From Rhizomys pruinosus (lineage: Eukaryota > Chordata > Mammalia > Rodentia > Spalacidae): 64,000 bases of DNA. Positions 8,898-19,858 of the stretch are shown here, piece after piece. How positions within the stretch are numbered: position 1 is the first letter of the stretch; every line of letters begins with the position of its first letter. The DNA lies in NCBI GenBank assembly GCA_009823505.1, contig VZQC01001662.1, positions 204,495-268,494 of the forward strand, written 5' to 3'. A model generated the notes under the pieces. That model was not told the DNA's origin. It saw only the letters and a list, made by a program, of their open reading frames with translations, and made no database searches. The position numbers and the translations under genes were made by a program.

Positions 8898-11590
8898 CCA
8901 GCCATGTGGGTCCAGGCACAATGTGTCTTTCCTTTTGAGATGTGTTTCTAAAAAGCATCACCGTCACAAGAAGAAACCTAAACAGAACCACTGCACCTGC
9001 CCAAAGCTGCAGACCAGGGTCTAGAGACTGAGCCGTACCTGCCACTCAAGATGACGCCACAACAACCAGCCCTGTCCTGATGAGAGCCAGTGTTTACACA
9101 GGTGTTTCTGCCCAGTGAGTTTGATGTTTTACAGTAGGCAGTAACAAGCAGTTCGTGCAGAAGGGCACACTTTGGGGTGGCAGGCATGGCACCCTCTCTG
9201 GAAGACCATGCTGCAGTGAGATGCCCAGTGCTGGGCCAAAGGGAAGAAGAGCATCATGAACTGGTTCTAAAGAAGGCGAGAGACGCAGAGCTGCCCTGGC
9301 CTTTGCTTCTGTCCTAACCCGCACCAGTTCCCTGCTTTGTCCTCTCAGAGGACCACTATTCCTCCCTTATCTTACAGAGGAAACCTGGCTAGGAACCGAC
9401 CTGAGTTATGGGGGTCAGGAGTTCCCGAGATCTCAGGTTCATCTTCCAACAGCTCTGATCCAAGCTGTTCCTGCTAAAAAGTAGAGATGGAATCCAAATA
9501 GCGACTAAAGGGATCTGGTGATTCCTAGCCTGGGCTTCTGCTGTAGGGTGAGGAGACAGCTACACATCCCTGGAGGTGTGTGTGCTCCTTCTGTGAAGCC
9601 TGTAGGCAGGCACAAAAGCAATGGGACTCACTGTCATCAGACATGCCCCCCCCTGCATCTACCCCTTGAGCTGAGGCTAGCCCATTAGCTGTGTGTAGAG
9701 TGAACACTTAATGAGCAAGAACAGAAAAGGTGGCAGCACTACCAGCAGATCCCTGAGCCCCCTACTCAGCCATCGGGTGACCCTAGCACTTTAAAACTCA
9801 TTGACAGTCATGTGAGAAGGTTCTAGAACTACCACCTCTTCCACTTCCCCAGCCTCATTGAAACCTCTTGGTCTCCTGCATGTGCTTTGAGCTCGGAGGG
9901 GGAGCATGAGGCTGTCCAGACACCTCAGCTATACCCACCTCGCAAGCTCTCTCCCTTTGTGTCCATTTCAATGACAGGACGGGCTAGACCAGACAGTCAG
10001 TCATGCTCATAAAAGCTGCTGCTTACAGAGCAAGCTAGCTCTTGAGCAGGGGTTGTGCTGCACCAGATTCCACAGTCAGAAAGGAGAAAGAAATGGAGTA
10101 GGGATTGAATTCTAGTCCACAGGTTCAGAGATCCGCTGAGTGAGGTGGGTGGACGGCTCCCTCCAGGTTAGACCCACAAAGTAGAGCCTCTGTCCTCAGC
10201 GCTTTCCCAGGCCCCAGAGTCCATTCCAGATGTCACAGCCAGTGAGCCACTCTCTGAAAAGCTGTGGACAGCCTACCCCAGTATCACTGTCCTGCTGCAC
10301 ACGCAATGGAGGAGGAGGAACTGTGTCCTGCGGCCTCAGTGCTCTCCGTATCTTCTGTCCTTTGGGACGGGACTATCAACTCACACACCCCCCCCCTTTG
10401 TCTTATATTAGCCTTCGATGTGACCTCCTCCAAAGCTGCATAGTGTGTAGCCACCTCCGTGGAAGTCTCATGCCCGCACTGCCCGCACGTTCCCAGATGT
10501 CACTGCTTGAGCCACTGCCTTTGTTTCCCCTTGTTTGATGCAAACGTGTGATGGCAGCTCAAGGGCAGAGCAGGAGCCAGCAGGCTGGCCACGGCAGCTG
10601 AGCCCGTTGCTTCTGTTGGCCCTGACACCAAGCCATGGCAGGTGTCACACACAGTCCCCTGACAGTGAGCCTGGGTGTCACTTTGTCCAGTGAATATCAC
10701 AGTTCAGAAGCTCCGAGCCCTGCTGTGAACAGGGTCATTCATGTACATGTGATGGGGACTGGAGAGGGACAGTCTTGGCCCCCGCCTTAAGGAGCCAACG
10801 ATCTGTTGGGGGCCCAGGTGCCATGTGGCCCCTTCTCCAAGGCCTGCCTCTGCACCACCCTTTAAGAGAGTGGTCCCCTGTTCCCTCTTCTATTTAAGCA
10901 ACTGTGAATTGAGGTTAGGATTGCTTTCTCCTGCATGCTCTCCACATCCCCTAGGAAACACATGAAGGATGACAGATACTGTGAATTCAGCCCCTATGGC
11001 CACTGTGAAGGCAAACGAGAGGGCGGAGACTGCAGAGCTCCCACCTGAGGTCCGAGTCAAGCCCCTGCTTCCCAGGTACCCCCAGTTCCAGCCTCTTCTC
11101 CAAGGAGGCCAGAGCTCTGCCTGATGGAAGGCTTGAATCCTAGTGAGTTCTGGGCTCGCCATGAGCAGCATGTAGCAAAGCTGACCTCTGTACTGCACAA
11201 ATCAGAACCCTCCACCACCTCCAGGAGTGTCTTGTGGCCCAGGCGGGGAGCGGCAGGCCTGTTGCACACTATAGTGATGGGGTGGACAGAGGCAGCCGTG
11301 CTGTGCCACGCTGGCCAGGATTGCAGTCTGCGTACACCTGGTGTCTTCTGTGGCCACAGACACACATTTATTTGCTTTTTTTAAAAAATGTGATGTAAAA
11401 TTTGTACAGTAAAAGTTTTTATATTTTCTATCAACTGCATTTGTCTTCCAGAAATGCTTTAATTTAAATTAAAATGGTTAGTATTAACAAATGTGTTGTA
11501 TTGGGGTTTTTATCACTGGTAAGAGCATACCCTCTGTGCTGAGCCAGGCCTGGGAATCTGGAGTTTGTGAATAAAGTTTTATCAAGGTGT
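8898..11590 (+). other. Ksr1: Ksr1 3' UTR
   Basis: About 2.7 kb between the stop codon and the poly(A) signal at 11570 contains no recognisable SINE, while flanking DNA has one every few hundred bases. That supports purifying selection on a transcribed UTR. The end is AT-rich (11380-11480, with ATTAAA at 11468). Short open frames here are not convincing genes. Confidence 0.8.
11570..11575 (+). terminator. Ksr1: Ksr1 poly(A) signal
   Basis: AATAAA is followed 15-40 bp later by a GT-rich element (GTCTTGGGGCTTGTGTTTGT). This is the usual arrangement for 3' cleavage, predicted near 11590. An ATTAAA at 11468 may be an alternative site. Confidence 0.8.
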
Positions 11591-11739
11591 CTTGGGGCTT
11601 GTGTTTGTTTTGGCCACTCTAGTTGAGTGTTGGAGACCATGTGGATGGATGATACAGAAAGACAGGAATGCCGGAGTGGGATATCCAAACCCTTCCCAGG
11701 AGTTAAGAAGTTCCTTCCAAACAAAGATGGTGTTACAGA

Positions 11740-11840
11740 GCCAGGAGTGGTAACACATGCCTGCAGTTCCTGAGGGGCCAGGGTATGAAGTTCAAGGCCA
11801 TGCTTTGAGTCTAGCCTGGGCTACATGATTCCTGTGAAAG
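11740..11840 (+). repeat. B1-like SINE, old
   Basis: AGCCAGGAGTGGTAACACAT to CTAGCCTGGGCTACATGA follows the order of an old proto-B1/B1 with about a third of its bases changed. Confidence 0.55.
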
Positions 11841-12089
11841 AGGTGCGGAGGGAGGAGAGAGAGATTGATTTTGCACCTGAAGAACAGATCTCTAAACAGG
11901 GAGATACTCTTGTCTCTAGCAGTAACAAAGTACATGATATACAGGCCCAGTCAGCTCACCATTGCCCAAGATCCCTTTCACCTAACAGAAACCTGGAGAA
12001 GGGGGCCCAGCCTTCGTCTCAGTCTGATTTCTAGAAGCAGCATTGCCAGTTTCATGTGCAGAGAGCTACGCTGTAGGTTGGCAACAGAG

Positions 12090-12260
12090 CAGACAAAGGA
12101 ACTGTTGAGCGTCATGCCATTAACATTCAGCAATGCCATGAGTTTGGAATCATGGTGTTCAGCTGGGAAAACAGATTTACAAGAATTGACCCAAGGTCAC
12201 ACAGCTGTGGGGTACCCAGGCAGGAGCTCAGCTTCGATCCTGACCTCTCTTCTATCAGTT
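12090..12260. repeat. MIR SINE remnant
   Basis: The core GACCCAAGGTCACACAGCTG is the well-known MIR middle, here in diverged flanks. It predates rodents. Confidence 0.6.
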
Positions 12261-12298
12261 TTTGCTGGTCAGATATACTGACCTTCTAGGTAATGCCG

Positions 12299-12500
12299 AG
12301 GCCTCAGAGATGGCTCAGAAGTTCAAAGCACTTGCCTACAGTCATGAGGGCCAGCATTCAGATCCCAGCACCCATATAACAAGCCGGGACCTGGCAAATA
12401 CCTGTGCCCTCAGCTCCAAGGGAGCAGGTGGAGAGAGAGGAGGGTGCCTGGTGCTGATTCTGGCCCCTGTGTGTGTGCATACATCATACAAATCTTTTTT
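12299..12500 (+). repeat. B2/B3-like SINE, diverged
   Basis: CTCAGAGATGGCTCAGAAGT, then CAGATCCCAGCACCCATATA, follow B2 order but are diverged. The tail is GTGTGTGTGCATACATCATA. Confidence 0.7.
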
Positions 12501-12540
12501 TTTTTTCATCAGGACACAAGGCAAGTAGCTGTGTCAGTAT

Positions 12541-12761
12541 TTTTTTAAATTTTATTTATTTTTTATGTGTATGAATGTACTGTCTGGATGTAGGTTTGTT
12601 TACCCATGTCGTGCAATGCTGCAGAGGTCAGAAGAGGGTGTCGGATTCCCCTAGAACTGGAGTAAAGATGGTTCTCAGCCGCCATGTGGGTGCTGGGGAT
12701 CGAACCTGGGTCCTCTGCAAAAGCAGTCGGTGCTCTTAACCGCTAGGCCATCTCTCCAGCC
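12541..12761 (-). repeat. B2 SINE
   Basis: Reversed B2 from TTATTTATTTTTTATGTGTA to GGCCATCTCTCCAGCCC. Confidence 0.9.
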
Positions 12762-12825
12762 CACAAATAAATCTTCAAAAAGACCAACTTAAAATGATCA
12801 ACTTAAAAAAAACATTAAGATACTG

Positions 12826-12958
12826 TCAGGCAGGAAGATCTCTGAGACGGAGGCAGAGCTCTTGATCTATCGGGTCTACAAAGTGAGTTCCAGGACAGCT
12901 GGGGATACAGGGAGACCCTGTCTCAAGAAGACCCCCCCCAAAAAAACAAAAAAACCCA
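12826..12958 (+). repeat. B1 SINE, 5'-truncated
   Basis: A B1 body with GGGAGACCCTGTCTCAAGAA and a C8 then A-rich tail. Confidence 0.75.
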
Positions 12959-13651
12959 CATTTGACTGTGCCTATCTTAGGTTGTCCTGATCAGCAGGAT
13001 CTTACCTGTCACTGACTAACCTATCCACTGAGGGAAGAGGCTAGGAACAGTTTGTCTGGGAGTAGAGGCATGGGGGTTTGCCCCTGAGAGTCCTGAATGG
13101 CAGAGAGCGAACGTGAAGGACTCATCAGTAGGGGCAAGGAGAGCCTCTGTTGATGACAGCAGTCAGGACCTGGGCCTTGGTCTTATTAACTTGTCGCTGG
13201 CTGTGGGCAAAGTGGAGCAGGCACCTGAGGAGAAGAAGACGGAGGAGGCCAAAAGGCCAAGGAGGTCAAAGATGGCTGGCAGCTTGAACCAGCCCTGGGT
13301 AACAAAGGAGGACAGGGCCTCCAGCCTGGAACAGATAGGAAACCACTGCAGAAACACAATAAAGCCCGTTAGCTATCCCAGGCTGCTCTCCCACCCCTGG
13401 AGGCAAGAAACAGGGCTGGGCCAGGCCATTCTGGTATCAATCCTCCACCCAAACCAGACCAACATGCCTCTGTCTTCCTAGTGCTGGGAGAGACTTCAGA
13501 ATCAAATAAGACAAACTTAAAAAAGTTATCCAAACACACATAATTCTGCATTAAAATAGACTGGTCATATGATTTTTAGATTCTACCATCTAGGAGTTTA
13601 GTCGAGCACACATGCATAAACAAGTAGTACTTTTGTAGAATAACAGACTTT
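12959..13651. other. Intergenic, no feature recognised
   Basis: A 123-codon open stretch on the plus strand (13113-13481) has an ordinary composition and no domain I know. I do not call a gene. CACAATAAAGCCC at 13356 is an isolated AATAAA. Confidence 0.4.
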
Positions 13652-13804
13652 TCTTTTTTTTTGTCTTTTTGAGACAGGGTCTCCCTGTAGCTCTGGCTGT
13701 CCTGGAACTCACTCTGTAGACCAGGCTGGCCTTGAACTCACAGAGATCCGCCTGCCTCTGCCTCCCAAGTGCTAGGATTAAAGGCATGCACCACCACACC
13801 TGGC
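13652..13804 (-). repeat. B1 SINE
   Basis: Complete reversed B1 ending CACCACCACACCTGGC. Confidence 0.92.
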
Positions 13805-14128
13805 AGAATAGGAGATATTTAAAGATTTTTTAGGATACCCAGATTATACCAATTAAAATATTTATATTTCTGATCAGGCATGCCTGAATAAGATCTCACT
13901 AAGTATGAGGGCTTAAGGCACTTACACCCTCCAAATAGGTTCCTACCCATAAGCTGAACTGAGCTTCCTTAGTTTTAGAGAGACTCAAACATGCATAAGT
14001 CATCTGGAAAATAGAATCCTTTAAACAGTCAACTCAGAGGCTAACTCCTATAAAAAAATTACCATCTGCTGTGAGACATTTGATAAAAAGATGTCTACAG
14101 TATCCAAACTTTAGGCCTTTAAATGCAC

Positions 14129-14329
14129 TTTTTTATGTGTATGAATGTACTGTCTGCATGTAGGTTTGTGCACCCGTGTGGTGCAATGCCGCAGAGGTCC
14201 GAATAGGTTGTCAAACTCACCTGGAACTGGAGTTAAAGTTCTCAGCCACCATGTGGGTGCTGGGAATTGAATCCAGGTCCTCTACAAGAGCAGTTGGCGC
14301 TCTTACCCGCTAGGCCATGTCTCCAGCCC
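14129..14329 (-). repeat. B2 SINE, diverged
   Basis: Reversed B2 from TTTTTTATGTGTATGAATGT to CATGTCTCCAGCCCA. The 324 bp before it (13805-14128) and the 192 bp after it show no recognisable feature. Confidence 0.88.
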
Positions 14330-14521
14330 ATAAATGCATTTTTAAATATCCATATTTTTTAAAAGTTTGCACATGCATATCTAGTCTGGCATGCCAAAAT
14401 TAATGATTCTGTGCACATAAAGGTTGGAAACTTGAAGTGGCCACTTTGACAGAACCAACATGAGACAATTACAATGACTGAATTACACACAAAAAAAAAA
14501 CTTAAGGTGTATGACGAGCAT

Positions 14522-14647
14522 GACTACATGAGTCTTAGACACGCGAAAGAACAGTTACCATAAATCACAGCGTGCGCAGAGCCAGACTACATGAGTCTTA
14601 GACACGCGAAAGAACAGTTACCATAAATCACAGCGTGCGCAGAGCCA
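14522..14647. repeat. Exact 63 bp tandem duplication
   Basis: GACTACATGAGTCTTAGACA ... CGTGCGCAGAGCCA occurs at 14522-14584 and again at 14585-14647 with no difference. Zero divergence means a very recent event or an assembly stutter. Confidence 0.95.
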
Positions 14648-15270
14648 ACCCCCTGTTGATCCCAGAACCAAAACTCCAGACCCATCACCCAGATTCCAAA
14701 TCTCTGACCAGTGGAAAGTTGGGGCGACCAAAGTGAAAGTACTCTCTTACCCAAAAGACATGGCTGGCCGAATGTCCTTAGTCCCTTCAGTGCTTCTGGG
14801 GGGATCCATGGTTGCGTGGCGGCATTAGGGCCCATGTTAACATGCAAATGTGGAGGCGGACGAAGGAATGGGTTCTGAGAGGAATGGGACAAGGGGTGTG
14901 GAGTGCTGAGGGAGACGGGGGAGCATGGGGGGAGAGCTTCCCGGGCCGCCCTCCAAGGGTATATGGTGGGGGTGAAGGAGTATCCCTAGCAAGGGCAGCT
15001 GAAGGGAGATTTTGCGTGTCAGCAGCAGAAGGGCAATTCTCATGCAGTTGGAAATTGGGTACACAGCAAAGGGACATTTTTCCCTCAGTGTTTTTGTGAC
15101 AGACCAAGTTATGCTTGCATAGAACATCCTCTGCCGAGGAGCCTTTAAGGCTTGCAATTATGGCAAGGAGGATCGGAATGAATGGGGCCAGGGATTTGGA
15201 GGAGAGCCTTACAGGTAGGTGTCTGTCTGAGGTCTGGAAAAGACCCCCCCAAAAAAATGAGGAGGGAGGA
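14648..15270. other. Unclassified stretch with a 172-codon minus-strand open frame
   Basis: The frame 15302-14787 (minus) starts in an antisense B1, so its first residues are SINE-derived. The rest is Pro/Ser-rich and contains PSPPPY, the shape of a retroviral late-domain motif. There is no other gag-like feature I can recognise. It may be a decayed retroelement or chance. Confidence 0.3.
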
Positions 15271-15434
15271 ATCCGGGCGTGGCACGCCTTTAATCCTAGC
15301 ACTCAGGAGGCAGAGACAGGCGGATCTTTGTGAGTTCAAGGCCAGCCTGGTCTACAGAGTGAGTTTCAGAGTTCCAGGACAGCTGGAGCTACAGGGAGAC
15401 CCTGTCTCAAAAAGACAAAAAAAAAAAAAAAAAG
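15271..15434 (+). repeat. B1 SINE
   Basis: Complete B1 with a duplicated GAGTTTCAGAGTTCCAGG segment and an A15 tail. Confidence 0.9.
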
Positions 15435-16060
15435 AGGAGGGAAGTTCCCATAAAGACAGGGAGGGGAACAGAGACAGACAAAGAGTGTGTATTGGATCTG
15501 GAAGTGTCCTGTGCTTAGCGGAGGATTCTGAGGGCCATTACCCCCTTGGCCATATCACACGGTGTCTCCGGGGTGGCATCTCTTTATGTACAGAGGGCTG
15601 AGTTCTGAATCCTGAGTGAATCAGCTCTTATGGGGACTCGCAGGGATGAACCAAGAGGTATGTGGCGATATGTACCTCCCTAATAATAAACAGGATGATG
15701 AACGAATTGAAGGGGAAGGGAAGGGGGCCACGCACTCACCCTGGCGTGGCCATATGTGCATATTTTGGAACCTCGCAATCACAGTGCAGCAGAATTGGAA
15801 GGGATATTAAGCAACAACAAAAGGACTGGCTCAAAAAACTGACCTGAACGGTGAACTTCTGCCAAAACAAAAAAACTTCGCATCGAAAATTTTACAAAGA
15901 ACTGAGTAAAAAGATGAAAAACATTGTGGCTAGCAATGCATGAGCTTCCCGGTGAGTCGGCGCTGGGGGCAGGGAGCGAGGGGAATGCGGGTCTGGATTT
16001 GATTGGGAAAATTTTTATGAAAGGCTACGAATGCACTAAAAAATGAGCTTTAAAAAAAAA
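15435..16060 (+). other. Unclassified, possible retroposon 3' end
   Basis: The last 75 bases (15985-16060) match the 3' end seen at 730-815. The upstream part, including a purine-rich AGGGGAAGGGAAGGGGGCC, has no recognised coding content. An L1-type 3' UTR is one possibility. Confidence 0.3.
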
Positions 16061-18020
16061 AAGAGAGGGGCCGGGTGTGGTGCACACGCCTTTACATTCC
16101 TTAGACACTTGGGAGCAAGAGGCAGGTGGATCTCTTTGTGAGTTTCAAAGGCCAGCTTTGGTCTAACTAGATGTTCCAGGCAACTAGGGTTTACAGGGAG
16201 ACCCTGCTCCTCAAAAAACCAAAAAAAAAAAGAAAAAGAAAAGTTCCATGAGGAAACACAAAGCTCTCTCAACGACTAAATCACATGAAGAAATACACCA
16301 TGAGAACATCCGTACAACAAACAAGGTAAGGAGATTGACTCTAGATCAAAATCTCCTCCACGGCCCAAAATAAATTAAAAAAATAGGAAAAAAAATCTCC
16401 ACAGGCAATAAACTTCTAGGAACCTATTGACTTAATGTGAACTTCTTCTCTGAACATTTAAGCGAGCCAATGATAGGGGCCTTGGAAAGATGGCTCAGAG
16501 AGTTAAGAGCAAATTGACTTCTCTTTAAAGGACCCTGATTTGTTTCCCAAGCCACCCACATGGCCAGATAACAACTGTCTGTAAACTCCAGCTCTGGGAG
16601 ATCGATGCCTCTTCGAGCCTCTGAGCGCTATTGCTGACACACCACAATAACCACTACATGCAGGCAATACACACCATCAGCATACTATACATAGTAAAAT
16701 AAGATTTTTTTTATTTTTGTATGTGTTATCGTGTTGTGTACTGTCCTGCATATAGGTTTGTGACACCTGTTGCGTGCAAGCCCGCAGAGGTCAGAAGAGG
16801 TCTGCGTATTCCCCTGGAACTTGGACTTCTTCCTGGAATTGGAGTACAGACGGTTCTTAGCCACCATGTGGAGGTCGACTGGGGATCGAACCCAGAGTCT
16901 CATGCAGAGCAGGTCGGTGCTGCTATTGCTGCTAGCTATCTCTCCCGAGCCCCTCCAACAATATAGATTTTTTTTTCTTTCTCTATTCTTTTTGTTGTTG
17001 TATTATTTTTCAGAGGACAGGTCTCCTTGTAACCCCAGCTGGTCCTGGAACTCGCCTCTGTATGATCCAGGTCTGCCTTATCTCTACAATAGATCCTTCC
17101 CATGCTCTGCCTCACCAAGTTGCTAGTAATTTAAATCTATGCGTGCCACCTATCATCCCTAGATCTTTTATCTCTGATATTTTTATTATTATTTACTTTA
17201 TTCTTCTTTATATCTTTTTAAAATTGATATCATTGGAAAAACACTTTAATAAATGCCTCTCAGTGTTATCTCCAGTACAAACCCCATATAAAAAAAACTC
17301 ACAAAATATAGTGACGTATCATGAAACTATGCAAAAAACAGTCCAATGAGTAGCTCATGGCAGGTAAAGAATCCCCTTGTTGGCTCCAAGCCTGGTGAGC
17401 CTGAGTTTGATTCCCAGAACTGATGTAACCCAAAGAACTGGCTCCACAAAGTTGTCCTCCAATCACACACATCTCCTCCTCCCAATAGATTATCAATAGT
17501 ATAATGCTCAAATGTAAAATTTATTCATCTCAGTCTTCTCCAGTATGGACTTACGACCTCTTTGAATGCAAGGATGGTTCTGTGTATGAGACTGATCTAT
17601 GTAACATATCCATTTGTTCTAGTTCCTTTCAATTTCTGTGCACATATCACACTCTAACCAAAAATCAATACTTGGGGAAGGACAAGGATCTTATTTGGCT
17701 ACTCACATCTTACGCTGGGATCCACAGTTCATCACTAGAGGAGAAGCCCATATAGGAGAATACTGGAAAGGAATCTGGAGGCAGGAGCTGAGACACAGGC
17801 CAGGTAGGACTGTTTCTTACTGGCTCGATCCCTTGGCTCCTATCTCCAACGTTGCTTCATTTTTTTACTTTTATTTGGTCTTTTGAGCAAGGGTTCCACT
17901 GGTAGCCCCAGCTATCCTGGAATTCACTCTGTGACCAGCTTGGCTTTGAACTCAACCACTAGATCTGCCTGCCTCTCCCCACACGTCTATGGCATTTAAA
18001 GGTGGTGCCACCGAACGCGC
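16060..18020. other. Low-accuracy sequence (insertion-rich SINE copies)
   Basis: Every SINE here carries scattered one- or two-base insertions at places where copies elsewhere do not, for example CTTTGTGAGTTTCAAAGGCC for the usual TTTGTGAGTTCAAGGCC. The elements are B1 (+) 16068-16230, B2 (+) 16480-16690, B2 (-) 16700-16955, B1 (-) 16975-17165, a B3-like copy 17345-17490 and B1 (-) 17855-18021. The pattern fits uncorrected long reads rather than age. Frames in this interval should not be trusted. Confidence 0.65.
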
Positions 18021-18515
18021 TCAGAACCAACTGCTTTCCTTTTTTTTTTTTTTAATTTTTTTTTAATTTTATTTATTTCGGTATGTGTATCAATGTACTG
18101 TCTGCATGCAGGTTTGTGCACCCGTGTCGTGCAATGTCGCGGAGGTCAGAAGAGGGTCTCAGATTCCCCTGGAACTGGAGTTCTCTTGGAACTGGAGTTC
18201 TCTTGGAACTGGAGTTTCAGACGGCTCTCGGCCGTCATGTGGGTGCTGGGGATTGAACCCGGGTCCTCTGCAAGAGCGGTCGGCACTCTTAACCGCTAGG
18301 CCATCTCTCCAGCCCCCCAACTGCTTTCTTATACAGCACAGAACTACCTGCCCATGAGTGGTACCATCCACAATGGGCTGGGGTCTCCCATATCACTCAA
18401 CAATCAAGACAATACTCCACAGACATGGCCACAGGCCAGTCCAATGGAGGCAATTCCCCAATTGAGGCTCCTTCAACCCAGATGTGTCAAGTTGACACTA
18501 AAGCTATCCAGCACA
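17615..18515 (-). mobile_element. 3' LTR of the class III element
   Basis: Plus-strand edges are TGTTCTAGTTCC and CTATCCAGCACA. A B1 and a B2 are inserted. On the minus strand the sequence before it reads AAGGGGTCAAC, a weak polypurine tract. Confidence 0.7.
18038..18316 (-). repeat. B2 SINE with internal 19 bp tandem repeat
   Basis: Reversed B2 flanked by CAACTGCTTTC (about 18027-18037 and 18317-18327). The motif GGAACTGGAGTTCTCTT is tandemly repeated at about 18170-18212. Confidence 0.9.
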
Positions 18516-19858
18516 GTTGACCCCTTGTCAACTTGACAGAGAAAAAACCACATAAACCATAACTTTTTCATTTCTTGTCCCCAAGATATGATGTCAACAT
18601 TAATATCACAACATAAGACAGTACAACCTGAAAAGCCCCACAGTCCTTAAAATATCCAAACACTTAAAAGTTCACAGCCTCTTTTAAAAGTCTCTTTGCA
18701 GGGCATGGTGGCATACGCCTTTGATCCCAGCACTCAGGAGGCAGAGGCAGGTGAATCTCTGTGAGTTTAAGACCAGCCTGGTCTACATAGCAAGCTCCAG
18801 ACCAGCCAGCTGGGAATAAAGGGAAACCCTGTCTCAAAAGACCCCCCCCAAAAAAAGTCTCTTAACTGTGGGCTGCTGTAAAATCCAAAGTAAGTACTGT
18901 CTTATTTCCAAGGGAAGAATCAGGCACATCTAAGCAAAACCTAAGTCCAGCAAATAGCTCAAGGCTGGACATCTGGGATTATCTCACAGTCTTCTGGGCT
19001 CCAAAGGGTCTCGGCAGCTCCCCTTCTCTGACTCTGCCATCCGTGGCACACACAGCTCATCTCGCAGGCCCAGGCCAACTCCATTCCACACCTACTGTTG
19101 CTCTTGGTGGTCGTCCCATAGTCCCGGATCTCCAAAAAATTGGGGTCTCCACTGAAACTGAGGCTTCACCTTCACTAATGGTCTCTTCTGATTTCTCCTG
19201 GTGCAAAGCCTCAGCTTCTCTTCATGACCCCTGCAATACTGCGGTACACTTCTACCTCTGCAATCCAAGGTACACTTCTACCAATGGCCTTTCCTGGCCT
19301 GTCACAGTGCCAAGCCTCAGCTGCTCTCTGTGACCCCTTCACATTTCAACACCAGAACCATGCAGGAGACTCTTACACATTACCAAGTCCTCCTTCTGAC
19401 TTGAGATGGAGGTGTGGGCCCCTTTTGGACCACAGCTTCTGTGTGCTGACCCTGAGGAAATTCTTCCCAGAAGATTTCACGACAATGAAACTGGTCTCTC
19501 ATTACTTACAGCTGATTTTTCAGCCCCAGCTAACCAGCTTCAATTGTCCCAGAAAAACAAAGGTTTCACTTCAGGTTCTGGTCTCTTGTTACAGCTGATT
19601 CTTCAGCCCCAGCCAACCAGAATCCACAGATTCTCAATTCAAAAATATACAAACAGCCCTGATGGTCTCTGCTTCCCTTTGAAGTTTCACAAGCCAGTCC
19701 TCCATCGTCTACACCTCTTTCAGCATGACTGTTCCAAGTTCCACAGCAAAAAACTCAATGGCTTTTCCAGCCCAAAGTTTCAAATGCTTCCAGAATCTTC
19801 CCCAAAACACCAAAGTCAGGTTTGTCACAGCAATAGTCCACTCTCTGGTACCAATTTC
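18516..19858 (-). mobile_element. Internal region of the class III element
   Basis: Non-coding on both strands. The longest frames are under 190 codons and look like nothing known. A B1 (+) interrupts it at 18699-18852. Wording such as TCACCTTCACTAATGGTCTC repeats loosely along 19160-19330. Confidence 0.65.
19836..19853 (-). promoter_or_regulatory. Primer-binding site, tRNA-Leu-like
   Basis: On the minus strand the site reads TGGTACCAGAGAGTGGAC, five bases after the CA that ends the LTR. The TGG start and the resemblance to leucine tRNA 3' ends fit ERVL-type priming. Confidence 0.55.

Larger units (their letters stand above)
1..11595 (+). other. Ksr1: Ksr1 gene, 3' portion (introns, last two coding exons, 3' UTR)
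   Basis: This is the 3' end of kinase suppressor of Ras 1, a scaffold of the Raf-MEK-ERK cascade that acts at the plasma membrane after Ras activation. Two coding exons are present, joined in matching phase (the first ends with two bases of a codon, the next supplies one base). They encode the end of the kinase-like domain and the characteristic C-terminus. Bases 1-2565 are upstream intron; I searched them for the preceding exon and did not find it. The intron 2700-8818 holds a retroposed sequence, a minisatellite and SINEs. Synteny with Lgals9 about 34 kb downstream agrees with the mammalian order. Identification rests on protein wording remembered from mammalian KSR1. Confidence 0.93.

Noticed and set aside
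8969..11384. Many 60-100 codon frames on both strands after the Ksr1 stop
   Set aside because: They lie in the 3' UTR, have no family resemblance and overlap each other.
13113..13481. Possible small gene of 122 codons
   Set aside because: No known domain, weak start context and ordinary intergenic composition. There is no splice or poly(A) support except one AATAAA inside the frame.
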